From an uncultured Prevotella sp. (GTDB taxonomy: Bacteria > Bacteroidota > Bacteroidia > Bacteroidales > Bacteroidaceae): a stretch of 44,732 nt of DNA. The notes under the pieces were generated by a model. The model was given only the letters and a program-made list of their open reading frames with translations, did not search any database and was not told the origin of the DNA. Of this stretch, positions 15,587-24,710 are shown piece after piece (position 1 is the stretch's first letter; each line of letters opens with the position of its first letter). The position numbers were made by a program, and so were the translations under genes. The stretch is from NCBI GenBank assembly GCA_905236875.1, contig CAJOQT010000002.1, positions 1 through 44,732 of the forward strand, written 5' to 3'.

Positions 15587-17329
15587 ATGAAATATAGGAA
15601 CAAATTGTTGCTGTTGTTTCTACTGCTGGTTGGGCTCCCCTTAACCAAAGTTTTAGCCAGCGAAGTGAAACAACTCAACATCATTGCACAACTTCACCCT
15701 GACGGTTCTGCTACGGTGGAAGAGTATTGGCTGATCAGTCTTGACGACGAAGACGCAAAGACCGAATGGTACGTGGCACATCACGGACTCAAAGGCATGC
15801 GTATCGAAGAGTTGACGGTGAAGGGCTTTGTCCCTGGACATCAGGGATTGACACCTTTTGAAACACTTGACGAATGGGACATCAACGCAAGCCGTGAGGA
15901 GAAGGCCGGCAAGTGCGGTCTAGCCAACAATGGCAAAGAGATATGTTGGGGTTTCGGCGACTACGGCGAGCACGAGTACATTGTACGCTATGAACTGAAA
16001 CATCTGGTAAAGTCGTACGACACCTGCGACGGTTTCAATCATTGCTTCGTCGATATGAACTGCATAGTAGAGAACGCCAAGGTTACTATTACTGCGACTG
16101 ACAGCATCGCACTTTCGGAGGAGAACACACGCCGATGGGCATTCGGTTATGAAGGACGAATAGAATTCGAGGGCAACAGCATCGTAGCAACACCCAATGA
16201 CTGGATTGGCAACGGCAAACGAATCATTATCATGCTCGAGATGAACAAAGGCATATTCACTCCCGACACGGAGGGCGGTGAACCTTGGGCTGACAAGAAG
16301 CAGCGTGCTCTTGACGGCAGTGACTTTGATTCCAGCAGCGAAGAGGATGATATGGATTTCTGGGATTGGGTTCTTACCATTGGACTCATCATCGGCAGTA
16401 TTATCCTATATTGTTGTGCGTCACTCATCGGCTCTTTATTAGGCTCACTGCTCATCATTGCCCTCTATGTCCTGTGGTGGTTTCTGTCTCTCTCCCCACT
16501 ACGTACCTGGTATCGTCGCAAAAAACTCGGTATCGAAGAAGGCCGTTATTTCCGCGACATCAAGCCTGAATGGACACTAATGAACAACATGATGACAATA
16601 GACGACCTAAGCTATTTCTGGGGCATGAGCAAGGAGCGTGTTATCGGTGCCCTGCTACTACGATTAATGGCGCGTGGAGACATCACAATCGTCAGAGAGA
16701 CCTACAAGGGTAAGATACACGACATGCTGAAAATTGTGAAACCAGCCTATCAGATTGACAAGGAGATGAGTGGCGATGACCGTCTGAGTCAACACGTACT
16801 GAAACTGTTGACACTGGCTTCTGGCAATGACCTTGTCTTGCAGCCTGATGAATTCAAGAAGTGGTGCAAGGTGAAGAGCCATGCTTCCGACATCAAGAAC
16901 TTTTTGAAGATGCTGGAAACAAAGTATGACAAGCAATACATTATTGATCAGGCTGCCGACCTTTATGGTCTAAAGGCATTCTTAAAAGATTTCTCGTTGC
17001 TGAATGAGCGTTCGATGATGGAAGTCAGACTATGGGATCAGTATATGGTCTATGCAGAATTTTTCGGACTGGCCAACAAGGTGAGAGCCGAGATGTCGAA
17101 GATCTGTCCAGAATATCTGAACATGTCTCCGCTGGCCAAAAGCCTCAGCGTAGCAGAAGACAAAGACATTGTCTATCTGTTCAGTGACTCAATCTATACA
17201 GCGGCATCGAATGCTATTGAGCGCGCAGCCGATCATTCTTCAAGGTCATCCTCTTCAGGTTTCTCCAGCTTCTCGTCAAGCAGTGGCGGTGGCGGATATT
17301 CCGGCGGTGGTGGCGGCGGCGGAAGATAG
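15587..17329 (+). CDS. DUF2207-family membrane protein
   Basis: A 580-residue protein with a signal peptide (residues 1-24, LLLLFLLLVGLPLTKVLAS). An extracytoplasmic beta-rich DUF2207 domain follows (about 25-230, starting VKQLNIIAQLHPDGSATVEEYWLI). Then come a strongly hydrophobic double membrane segment (about 258-300), a cytoplasmic region, and a Ser/Gly-rich tail ending SSGGGGYSGGGGGGGR. The Gly-rich end is usual for this family. The function of DUF2207 proteins is unknown. The gene has its own -7 box and is followed after 61 nt by an acid phosphatase gene on the same strand. Confidence 0.85.
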   Translation: MKYRNKLLLLFLLLVGLPLTKVLASEVKQLNIIAQLHPDGSATVEEYWLISLDDEDAKTEWYVAHHGLKGMRIEELTVKGFVPGHQGLTPFETLDEWDINASREEKAGKCGLANNGKEICWGFGDYGEHEYIVRYELKHLVKSYDTCDGFNHCFVDMNCIVENAKVTITATDSIALSEENTRRWAFGYEGRIEFEGNSIVATPNDWIGNGKRIIIMLEMNKGIFTPDTEGGEPWADKKQRALDGSDFDSSSEEDDMDFWDWVLTIGLIIGSIILYCCASLIGSLLGSLLIIALYVLWWFLSLSPLRTWYRRKKLGIEEGRYFRDIKPEWTLMNNMMTIDDLSYFWGMSKERVIGALLLRLMARGDITIVRETYKGKIHDMLKIVKPAYQIDKEMSGDDRLSQHVLKLLTLASGNDLVLQPDEFKKWCKVKSHASDIKNFLKMLETKYDKQYIIDQAADLYGLKAFLKDFSLLNERSMMEVRLWDQYMVYAEFFGLANKVRAEMSKICPEYLNMSPLAKSLSVAEDKDIVYLFSDSIYTAASNAIERAADHSSRSSSSGFSSFSSSSGGGGYSGGGGGGGR

Positions 17330-17390
17330 GTGTAGATCTTCTGAAATAACCATCATATAATAAACAAAAAATATTAACTTGAATATAATT

Positions 17391-18113
17391 ATGAAACAGT
17401 ACAGACAATGGATGATTGCCACCATCCTCATACTTTGTGGCATTATTGCTCACGCACAAGTTGTCATTACCTATCCTGACCCGTTCCTGACAGATGACAC
17501 ACGTCCAGACGGAGTATTATTCCTTCCCGCCCCGCCCGAAGTAACAGACCCGGCATTCTACAACGACTTCTACTTCTATCAGTGGGGTAAACAGCAGAGG
17601 GACACTCCGTTTGGCCTACAAGCCAAACAGGATGGACCGATGGAACTCTACGAGGCGTTCTCCGCAGCATTTGGAATGACCATAAGCCCGGGACTGACAC
17701 CTGAGATAGACAATCTGGCAGGAGGTGCCGGCAGCGACGCCCACCGTGCCAACAAACGTGTTAAGAACTACTACCAGCGCAAACGCCCCTTCGTACAATT
17801 TGCAGAACCGTCGCTGGTACCTGAGACGGAAGAGGAAGAAGCCAAGGACTATAGCTACCCTTCAGGACACGCCACCCGTGGCTATGTCTATGCCATGACA
17901 TTGGCACTTATTGAACCTGACTCCACCAATGTCCTGATGAAGCGTGCATACGAATATGCGCTGGGACGTGTCGTTGCCGGCTATCATTACAAGAGCGACA
18001 TCGACGCATCTGCCATTCTTGCCGCATCCATCATGGGAGCATTAGCTGGCAACGATGCCTTCAGAAGGCAGTTGGAAAAAGCAAGAGAAGAGTACGCACG
18101 GCTCAAGAAATAA
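17391..18113 (+). CDS. Secreted class A acid phosphatase (PAP2 superfamily)
   Basis: A 240-residue protein with an N-terminal signal peptide (MKQYRQWMIATILILCGIIA, cleavage after AHA). It has the full PAP2 phosphatase signature: K-x6-RP in KNYYQRKRP, PSGH in YPSGHATRGY, and R-x5-H-x3-D in GRVVAGYHYKSDID. Together these form the vanadate-haloperoxidase-like phosphate site with the catalytic His pair. Class A enzymes of this type are periplasmic and remove phosphate from many organic monoesters. The frame reaches back to a TTG at 17379, but the ATG at 17391 begins the signal peptide properly. The convergent prfC gene lies 44 nt downstream with no clear terminator between. Confidence 0.92.
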   Translation: MKQYRQWMIATILILCGIIAHAQVVITYPDPFLTDDTRPDGVLFLPAPPEVTDPAFYNDFYFYQWGKQQRDTPFGLQAKQDGPMELYEAFSAAFGMTISPGLTPEIDNLAGGAGSDAHRANKRVKNYYQRKRPFVQFAEPSLVPETEEEEAKDYSYPSGHATRGYVYAMTLALIEPDSTNVLMKRAYEYALGRVVAGYHYKSDIDASAILAASIMGALAGNDAFRRQLEKAREEYARLKK

Positions 18114-18157
18114 TCAGCATCATACACCTATTGACACCAAGTGATTCCTTACTATAA

Positions 18158-19726
18158 TCAGAACTCACTGGTGAAGTGGAACTTAATATGCTTGAAGTCC
18201 TCTTGTGCCATCTGGAGCATATAACCTGAGTCGGCGAGAAAAACGTCACGTCCCTCCTTATCCTTGGCCATATACTGGTATTTGCGTTTCTTGAACGACT
18301 CCAGCTCCTGCTCATTGTCGCTCTCAATCCAACAAGCCTTATACAGATGGACTGGTTCCCAGCGGCATTTCGCGTTATACTCGTTCTCCAGACGATACTG
18401 GATGACTTCAAATTGTAGCTGGCCGACGGTGCCAATGACCTTACGGTTATTGAACTGGTTGACAAACAACTGCGCCACGCCCTCGTCCATCAGTTGGTCA
18501 ATTCCCTTCTGCAACTGCTTTGATCTCATGGGGTCATCGTTCTCGATGTACTTGAACAACTCTGGCGAAAACGACGGCAGTCCGCGAAAATGCAACTGCT
18601 CGCCCTCGGTCAGCGTGTCGCCAATCTTAAACAGTCCACCCGTATCAGGCAGTCCGACGATGTCACCAGGCCACGCCTCATCAATGGTACTCTTACGTTG
18701 CGCCATGAACTGCGTGGGTGAAGTGAAGCGCAATGTCTTGCCCTGTCGTACATGCAGATAGGGCTGGTTACGCTGGAAACGTCCACTACAAACCTTACAG
18801 AATGCAATACACGAGCGATGGTTGGGGTCAATATTTGCTGTTATCTTAAAGATAAAGCCCGTAAATTTTGACTCCACTGGCTCCACCATACGTTCTTCAG
18901 CCTTGGTAGGACGAGGCGATGGGGCAATCTCCACAAAACACTCAAGCAGTTCCTGAACACCAAAGTTATTAAGGGCGGAACCAAAGAAGACCGGTGCAAC
19001 CTCGGCACGACGGTAGGCCTCGACATCAAACTCGGGATAAACGCCATCCACCAACTCCAAGTCATCGCGCAACTTAGCAGCATCCTGATGACCGACGCGA
19101 GCATCCAGATCGGGGGAACCAAGCTCCACACTTACTTTCTCGGTGACACGCTGCTTGTCGGGGGTGAAGAGATTAAGCTGCTGCTCATATATATTATAGA
19201 CACCCTTGAACTTCGCACCTTGATTGATGGGCCATGACAAAGGACGTACACTGATTTCCAGTTCTTTTTCTAACTCGTCGAGCAGGTCAAAGGGGTCACG
19301 ACCTTCACGATCCATCTTATTGATGAAGATAATGACAGGAGTATTGCGCATGCGACAGACATTCATCAGTTTACGGGTCTGTGTCTCAACACCTTTAGCA
19401 CTATCGACCACGATAATAGCCGAATCAACGGCGGTCAGCGTGCGATAGGTGTCCTCGGCAAAATCCTGGTGTCCAGGAGTATCAAGAATATTCACCTTGT
19501 AATCATGATAATCGAACTCCATAACCGAAGTCGATACGGAGATACCACGCTGTTTCTCAATATCCATCCAGTCACTGGTGGCGGTCTTCTTGATTTTGTT
19601 ACTCTTCACCGCACCGGCCACCTGTATCTGTCCACCAAAAAGCAGGAACTTCTCAGTCAACGTGGTCTTACCGGCATCAGGGTGCGATATAATAGCAAAT
19701 GTTCTTCTTCTTTCTATCTCGTTCAT
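18158..19726 (-). CDS. prfC: Peptide chain release factor 3
   Basis: A 522-residue translational GTPase that removes RF1/RF2 from the ribosome after termination. G1 is [23 protein letters not shown]3 is [16 protein letters not shown] and G4 is [11 protein letters not shown]. The RF3-specific C-terminal half is present (residues about 280-520). Its length matches E. coli RF3 (529). The ATG overlaps the rfbD stop codon by four bases (ATGA, 19726-19723), so translation of the two is likely coupled although their functions are unrelated. The gene is last in a minus-strand run beginning at 21870. Confidence 0.97.
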   Translation of the reverse strand: MNEIERRRTFAIISHPDAGKTTLTEKFLLFGGQIQVAGAVKSNKIKKTATSDWMDIEKQRGISVSTSVMEFDYHDYKVNILDTPGHQDFAEDTYRTLTAVDSAIIVVDSAKGVETQTRKLMNVCRMRNTPVIIFINKMDREGRDPFDLLDELEKELEISVRPLSWPINQGAKFKGVYNIYEQQLNLFTPDKQRVTEKVSVELGSPDLDARVGHQDAAKLRDDLELVDGVYPEFDVEAYRRAEVAPVFFGSALNNFGVQELLECFVEIAPSPRPTKAEERMVEPVESKFTGFIFKITANIDPNHRSCIAFCKVCSGRFQRNQPYLHVRQGKTLRFTSPTQFMAQRKSTIDEAWPGDIVGLPDTGGLFKIGDTLTEGEQLHFRGLPSFSPELFKYIENDDPMRSKQLQKGIDQLMDEGVAQLFVNQFNNRKVIGTVGQLQFEVIQYRLENEYNAKCRWEPVHLYKACWIESDNEQELESFKKRKYQYMAKDKEGRDVFLADSGYMLQMAQEDFKHIKFHFTSEF

Positions 19727-20571
19727 AATTTCTCAATACATTCAGCAAGACTCTCTTCCCAATAAGGAATCTCAATGCCATAGGTTTGTTTAATCTTCGT
19801 CTTGTCCAGCACACTATAGTGCGGACGGTTGGCTGGTGTGGGATATTCACTGGTATGCAGCGGACGGACATGACAGCCAGTAATGCCAGCCAAACGATGG
19901 ATCGCCTTGGTAAAATCATACCAACTAATGACGCCCTCATTAGAGAAATGGAACACGCCAGGAACAACACCTTTCTCAATGGCCACGAAAATGACACGTG
20001 CTAAATCATGAGCATAGGTCGGTGTGCCTATCTGATCGAAGATAACACCCAGTTCAGGTTTCTCTTTACCCAACCGTATCATGGTCTTCACGAAGTTGTT
20101 GCCAAACGTCGAGTACAGCCAAGCCGTACGGATAATCATCGTATGACGGCAGAACTTCGAAACACCCAGCTCACCAGCCAGTTTTGTAGAGCCATAGACA
20201 CTGTCAGGACAAGGCGTGTCTGTCTCCACGTATGGGGTATGCTTTGTACCATCGAACACATAATCCGTCGAAATCTGTATCATCCAGCCTCGGCGTTTCT
20301 CTATGGCAGCAGCAAGATAAGCTGGTGCAACAGTATTGAGCGACGTGGCGAGTTCCTTATCATTCTCCGCCTTGTCAACAGCTGTATAGGCGGCACAGTT
20401 CACAATGCCGTCAATCTGGTTCTCAGCCACAAACTGCTCAACAGCCAGCTGGTCGGTAATATCCAGCTCTGCAACATCTGTATTAAAATAGGTATGCTGA
20501 GGATAGTCCTTCTCCAGCAGCTGCATCTCATTTCCCAATTGGCCATTACAGCCAGTAATCAATATTTTCAC
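19723..20571 (-). CDS. rfbD: dTDP-4-dehydrorhamnose reductase
   Basis: A 282-residue short-chain dehydrogenase that performs the last step of dTDP-L-rhamnose synthesis. The N-terminal Rossmann motif is [12 protein letters not shown]; later come [32 protein letters not shown] (catalytic Ser-Tyr-Lys region with YGSTKLAGE), all typical of RmlD. The frame extends upstream to an ATG at 20613. But homologs begin with M-K/N-I-L-I/V-TG, and bases 20573-20607 form a heptad repeat spacer, so I favour the GTG at 20571. Downstream it overlaps prfC by 4 nt. Partner rfbA is at 4395 on the other strand. Confidence 0.93.
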   Translation of the reverse strand: MKILITGCNGQLGNEMQLLEKDYPQHTYFNTDVAELDITDQLAVEQFVAENQIDGIVNCAAYTAVDKAENDKELATSLNTVAPAYLAAAIEKRRGWMIQISTDYVFDGTKHTPYVETDTPCPDSVYGSTKLAGELGVSKFCRHTMIIRTAWLYSTFGNNFVKTMIRLGKEKPELGVIFDQIGTPTYAHDLARVIFVAIEKGVVPGVFHFSNEGVISWYDFTKAIHRLAGITGCHVRPLHTSEYPTPANRPHYSVLDKTKIKQTYGIEIPYWEESLAECIEKL

Positions 20572-20572
20572 C

Positions 20573-20607
20573 TTGTTATACTTACTATTATAAATTATCG
20601 ATTTACT
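20573..20607 (-). repeat. Heptanucleotide array before rfbD
   Basis: Read on the minus strand: AGTAAAT, CGATAAT, TTATAAT, AGTAAGT, ATAACAA, ending one base before the GTG at 20571. Units are degenerate but keep exact 7-bp spacing. This explains the open reading frame upstream of the real start. Confidence 0.5.
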
Positions 20608-20634
20608 ATTCATTTAACCTTCAACCCTCGACTG

Positions 20635-20662
20635 TTGTCCGTCGTCCGTTGTCCGTTGTCAT
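20635..20662 (+). repeat. Heptanucleotide tandem array between DUF4924 gene and rfbD
   Basis: Units TTGTCCG, TCGTCCG, TTGTCCG and TTGTCAT. The last unit covers the stop codon of the DUF4924 gene (20661-20659, minus strand). A GC-richer heptamer than the AT-rich arrays elsewhere. Confidence 0.75.
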
Positions 20663-21195
20663 TCTTCACCCTTTGCTCCATTCAAGTAATGGTCGTTGAG
20701 CATTCCGATAAGTGTCGTTATCTCTTTGACGGCATGCTGGGTGTTGAGGGAAATATCCTTCTTTTGCAGTCGTAGCATCATAACACCATAAAGCGAGTTG
20801 AAACAGGTTTCTATCTCGTTCTCTTCCTTGTGGGCACCACGGTTTCGCAACTCAACAATAAAAGGTAGTACCTTGTAGTATTCAGCATTGTAGAACGGGA
20901 AGTCGGAACTGCTCAAAAGCTGTGCATGCAACTCTTCCAATTTCTGCAATGTCACCTTGTTTATTTGCAGATGCCCCTGTTCACGACAACCCTCACTGTT
21001 CATCATCGTTATCAGGTTACCAAACCAGTCGGTCTCTTCTTCTTTCTGTTCGTCAGTATAGTCGAAACGATCGATGTACTCGCGACGAATACGGCCTAAC
21101 GAACAGCCAAACGCCCTGATCGTATCCTCTATCTGCCACATATACAGCAGATATTCTGCAATGTTCTTTTTCTTTAACTCCTGTGCTACATACAT
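20659..21195 (-). CDS. DUF4924-family protein
   Basis: A 178-residue cytoplasmic protein, all helical and acidic, with the N-terminal pattern KKKNIAEYLLYMWQIEDTIRAF that I associate with the Bacteroidetes DUF4924 family. No catalytic motif or membrane segment is seen and the role of the family is unknown. It starts 12 nt after the LysE-type gene, so the two are surely co-transcribed, and it precedes rfbD by 87 nt. Family assignment is from memory of the N-terminal pattern. Confidence 0.75.
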   Translation of the reverse strand: MYVAQELKKKNIAEYLLYMWQIEDTIRAFGCSLGRIRREYIDRFDYTDEQKEEETDWFGNLITMMNSEGCREQGHLQINKVTLQKLEELHAQLLSSSDFPFYNAEYYKVLPFIVELRNRGAHKEENEIETCFNSLYGVMMLRLQKKDISLNTQHAVKEITTLIGMLNDHYLNGAKGEE

Positions 21196-21207
21196 AAGTT
21201 TTTGACC

Positions 21208-21870
21208 TTAAAAGAACCTATAAAGATTCGTGAATGTGCCGAAAAGGAAAATCAGTGAAAATATGACAACGACTGCACCAATAATCTGATTGATGATTTT
21301 GATACCGTTCTCGTCGAAGATTCCACGTACCTTATCCACCAGCCATGTCAGGCCGAACCACCAGAGCAATGCGCCACCCACAATACTTGCAAAACCGATA
21401 AACATTTCAAACGGATGGTCAGGAATGACAAAGGCAAACTGAGCGAACAAGCCCATAAAAAGAAAAACAATAAGGGGATTGCTGAACGTCACTAAAAATG
21501 CCGTCCACGTGTTATACCACAGCGATCCGCGCTGCTTGCCGGAATGATGGATATTTTTTGTCGGATTGCTGCGCCACGTATAAATACCAAAAGCCAGCAA
21601 TAAAATACTACCGATAATCTGAAGATAGAACTTATTCTGATTGTTACTGACAAAATCCATGACAAACGACATACCAAAACCCGTGATACCAGCATATATA
21701 ATATCGCTGACAGCAGCACCGATACCCGTCACAAAACCATACCAGCGACCTTTGTTCAAAGTACGCTGAACACAGAGAATGCCCACCGGCCCCATCGGGG
21801 CAGAAGCAATCATTCCGATAAGCATCCCTTTGAAGATGAGATCTACTATATTATATATAGGAAATGGCAT
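21208..21870 (-). CDS. LysE-family amino acid exporter
   Basis: A 220-residue inner-membrane protein with about six hydrophobic helices. The N-terminal motif IGMIASAPMGPVGILCVQRTLNKGRWYGFVTGIGAAVSDIIYAGI is the LysE/RhtB signature (GxxxPGP..., G-x3-D). The central TFSNPLIVFLFMGLFAQF is also typical of the family. These proteins export amino acids or related small molecules; the substrate cannot be told. It is the first gene of a minus-strand run (LysE, DUF4924, rfbD, prfC), with a -7 box 8 nt before the ATG. That box would give a very short leader. Confidence 0.9.
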   Translation of the reverse strand: MPFPIYNIVDLIFKGMLIGMIASAPMGPVGILCVQRTLNKGRWYGFVTGIGAAVSDIIYAGITGFGMSFVMDFVSNNQNKFYLQIIGSILLLAFGIYTWRSNPTKNIHHSGKQRGSLWYNTWTAFLVTFSNPLIVFLFMGLFAQFAFVIPDHPFEMFIGFASIVGGALLWWFGLTWLVDKVRGIFDENGIKIINQIIGAVVVIFSLIFLFGTFTNLYRFF

Positions 21871-21878
21871 AACGACTG

Positions 21879-21886
21879 CAAAGATA
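21879..21886 (-). promoter_or_regulatory. -7 box of the LysE-prfC operon
   Basis: TATCTTTG on the minus strand followed by CA, 8 nt before the ATG at 21870. No -33 TTG at normal spacing. Transcripts would be nearly leaderless. Confidence 0.5.
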
Positions 21887-21928
21887 CAAAAAATATACGA
21901 AAAGTAGTCGATTTTCTCACGAAAAACT

Positions 21929-21958
21929 TTGTTTTATTGTTTTTTTTTCATATCTTTG
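21929..21958 (+). promoter_or_regulatory. Promoter of the ROK glucokinase gene
   Basis: TTTG (21929-21932), 18-nt spacer, TATCTTTG (21951-21958) followed by CG; 51 nt before the ATG. Confidence 0.7.
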
Positions 21959-22009
21959 CGCACTAATATTACTTGAACCAAGCAACTTTTAACTGAAACA
22001 TCATAAGAT

Positions 22010-22990
22010 ATGAACGCACAAACAACAATGAAGCCATACGTAATTGGCTTGGATTTAGGAGGAACCAACTCCGTTTTCGGAATCGTTGACGCACGTGGAG
22101 AGATAAAGGCTACCACAGCTATCAAGACTGGCGGATACGAGAAGGTAGAGGATTATGTAAAAGCTTCCGTCGATGCACTGCAAGTTATCATCGACCAAGT
22201 GGGTGGCATTGACACCATCAAGGCTATGGGCATCGGCGCACCAAACGGAAACTACTACAACGGAACCATCGAGTTCGCGCCCAACCTGCCGTGGGCTACC
22301 AACGGTATCGTACCGCTCGCACAGCTCTTCAGTGATGCGCTAGGAGTTCCCGTGGCACTCACCAACGATGCCAATGCCGCTGCACTGGGTGAAATGATCT
22401 ATGGTGTGGCACGTGGAATGAAGAACTTCATCGTTATCACACTGGGTACAGGTGTTGGTTCTGGCATCGTGGTAAATGGACAGCTACTGTATGGACACGA
22501 CGGCTTTGCAGGTGAACTGGGTCACGTCACCATGGTTCGTGAGAACGGACGTTCATGTGGTTGCGGACGCACAGGATGCCTTGAGGCTTACTGCTCGGCA
22601 ACGGGTGTGGCACGTACCGCACGTGAGATGCTGGCCAAGACCGACCGCCCGTCACTGCTTCGTGAGATGAACCCAGAAGACATCACATCACTCGATGTCA
22701 GCATTGCAGCTAGCAAGGGCGACGAGATGGCAAAGGAAATCTATGAGTTCACTGGTAAGATGCTCGGCGAGGCATGTGCCGACTTCACTGCTTTCAGCTC
22801 TCCAGAAGCCTACATCTTCTTTGGTGGCATGGTAAAGGCTGGGGACCTCATCATGGAACCTATCAAACGTGCATACAACGAGCATGTGATGAACATCTTT
22901 AAGGGCAAGGCACAGTTCCTGGTAAGCGGACTGGATGGAGCAAGTGCTGCCGTGCTGGGAGCATCAGCCATCGGCTGGGAAATCCAATAA
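22010..22990 (+). CDS. glk: ROK-family glucokinase
   Basis: A 326-residue sugar kinase of the ROK family (repressor, ORF, kinase) without a DNA-binding domain. The phosphate-binding loop is GLDLGGTNSVFGIVD near the N-terminus. LTNDANAAALGE contains the catalytic Asp, GELGH is the family ExGH signature, and CGCGRTGCLEAYCS is the zinc-binding signature. It would phosphorylate glucose (or a related hexose) with ATP in the cytoplasm. The gene has its own promoter and a terminator candidate at 23016-23051. Specificity is inferred from overall likeness to Bacteroidetes glucokinases. Confidence 0.9.
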   Translation: MNAQTTMKPYVIGLDLGGTNSVFGIVDARGEIKATTAIKTGGYEKVEDYVKASVDALQVIIDQVGGIDTIKAMGIGAPNGNYYNGTIEFAPNLPWATNGIVPLAQLFSDALGVPVALTNDANAAALGEMIYGVARGMKNFIVITLGTGVGSGIVVNGQLLYGHDGFAGELGHVTMVRENGRSCGCGRTGCLEAYCSATGVARTAREMLAKTDRPSLLREMNPEDITSLDVSIAASKGDEMAKEIYEFTGKMLGEACADFTAFSSPEAYIFFGGMVKAGDLIMEPIKRAYNEHVMNIFKGKAQFLVSGLDGASAAVLGASAIGWEIQ

Positions 22991-23015
22991 TCCCCGTCAT
23001 TCCGCCAAACCGATA

Positions 23016-23051
23016 AAGCAGTATCTACCTTTTCCCAGGCGGATACTGCTT
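23016..23051 (+). terminator. Terminator after the glucokinase gene
   Basis: A perfect 10-bp stem (AAGCAGTATC, 23016-23025, with 23042-23051), 16-nt loop, followed by GTTCTTTTG. Confidence 0.6.
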
Positions 23052-23134
23052 GTTCTTTTGCTACTGGAAAATGTAATTAATCGCACCTATGTAACCTCAA
23101 ACAGATAAATAGGATCATACAAAAGGAAACCATT

Positions 23135-24688
23135 ATGAAGAAACAAGAGAACGAAAAGAGTATGGTAGCAACTGCCGGTAAGGACAAGTCGTTTGACCAT
23201 AAGCGTCACATCTACGGTGCTATCCTGGGTCCGTTGTGTGCCCTGTTGGTTTGGCTCACACCCATTGAGGGACTCACTGGTGAAGAGCATCGGCTACTTG
23301 CCATCATGTCATTGGTAGCAATATGGTGGATTACCGAACCTGTACCCATTCCAGTGACATCATTATTAGGTCCAACGCTGTGTGTCCTTGTTGGCGTGGT
23401 GCCGATGAAGACAGCCTTTGAGGCTTTTGCTAATCCTATGATTTTCCTTTTCATGGGTGGTTTCCTAATTGCTAAAGGTATGATGGTGAATGGGTTGGAC
23501 AAACGCATAGCATACGGCATTATGTCAATGAAATGGGTTGGAGACTCTCCTCGTCGTATTTTCCTTGCGATGGGTGTCGCCTGCATGATTTGTTCGGGTT
23601 GGATCAGCAATACCGCCACTGCAGCTATGATGTTTCCAATCTCACTGGGATTACTGGAGGCTATCCGTGAGATGATGGCCACCAATGGTCGTCACATTGA
23701 CCTGTCTAACTACAAATATGCCACAGGACTGATGCTAATGACTGCCTATGCCTGTTCTATTGGTGGTGTGCTGACTCCGATTGGCACTCCTCCGAATATC
23801 ATCATGCTGGGTTTTCTGGAGGAGTTGGCTCCACAGGCTCCACAAGTGACATTCTTCGACTGGATGGTATGGGGTTTTGTAGCGATGGTGGCTTATTTTG
23901 CCGTTGCTTATTTTGTGCTATGGCGAATGTTCCCTGCTGACGTGAAGCACATAGATGGTGCACATGAGTTTATCAAGAAACACGCCAAGGAGCTTGGCCG
24001 ATGGACGCGGGCACAGAAGAACACTTTAATTGCTTTCGGCGTGGCAGTGGTCATCTGGGTTGCTCCGGGCATATTAAGCATGCTATATGGCTCTAATTCT
24101 GACATCGTCAAGGAGTTCAACAAGTACTTACCTGAAGAGATGGCAGCAATGATTGGCGGACTGTTACTTTTCTTCCTGCCAGTCAATATCAAGAAAGGTG
24201 AGATGACCATGAAATGGAAGGACGGCATGGCAGGTATTGAGTGGGGAACACTACTTCTCTTTGGCGGTGGTCTGGCGATGGGTAACCTGATGTACTCTAC
24301 AGGTCTTTCCGATTGGACTGGCGAGGGTATCCGTCAACTGATGGGTGGTCATCCATCCGAGTTGTTATTTGTCGGTATATTCTGTGTGAGTGGTCTGCTC
24401 TTATCAGAACTTACTTCGCACACTGCTGCCACGAACCTGATTGCCCCGATAGCTATCAGCACAGCTCTTTCTATGGGTTTCAGTCCTATTCCCGTTGCAG
24501 TAGGCATTGCACTTTCGACATCTCTTGGTTTCATGATGCCAGTGTCAACGCCGCCCAACGCAATCGTGTATGCCTCCGGCTATGTACCAATCACGAAGAT
24601 GATCAAGTCGGGTGTGATTATCGACTTGATTGGCATCTTCCTGATTACGATACCTGTCGTAATGCTGTTGGTAAAGCTGATTATGTAG
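23135..24688 (+). CDS. DASS/SLC13-family sodium-coupled anion transporter
   Basis: A 517-residue membrane protein with about 11-12 hydrophobic helices of the divalent anion:sodium symporter family, which takes up dicarboxylates such as succinate or fumarate, or sulfate. The first substrate-binding hairpin has SNTATAAMMFPI with the canonical SNT. The matching site in the second half reads SHTAATNLIAPIA, so the usual Asn is His. SLLGPTLCVLVG and PVSTPPNAIVYASGYV are also family-like. No clear promoter is seen in the 144-nt gap after the glucokinase, although a terminator lies there. The convergent neighbour ends 22 nt away. Confidence 0.92.
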   Translation: MKKQENEKSMVATAGKDKSFDHKRHIYGAILGPLCALLVWLTPIEGLTGEEHRLLAIMSLVAIWWITEPVPIPVTSLLGPTLCVLVGVVPMKTAFEAFANPMIFLFMGGFLIAKGMMVNGLDKRIAYGIMSMKWVGDSPRRIFLAMGVACMICSGWISNTATAAMMFPISLGLLEAIREMMATNGRHIDLSNYKYATGLMLMTAYACSIGGVLTPIGTPPNIIMLGFLEELAPQAPQVTFFDWMVWGFVAMVAYFAVAYFVLWRMFPADVKHIDGAHEFIKKHAKELGRWTRAQKNTLIAFGVAVVIWVAPGILSMLYGSNSDIVKEFNKYLPEEMAAMIGGLLLFFLPVNIKKGEMTMKWKDGMAGIEWGTLLLFGGGLAMGNLMYSTGLSDWTGEGIRQLMGGHPSELLFVGIFCVSGLLLSELTSHTAATNLIAPIAISTALSMGFSPIPVAVGIALSTSLGFMMPVSTPPNAIVYASGYVPITKMIKSGVIIDLIGIFLITIPVVMLLVKLIM

Positions 24689-24710
24689 GACGGAAAACTA
24701 ACGTCATAGG

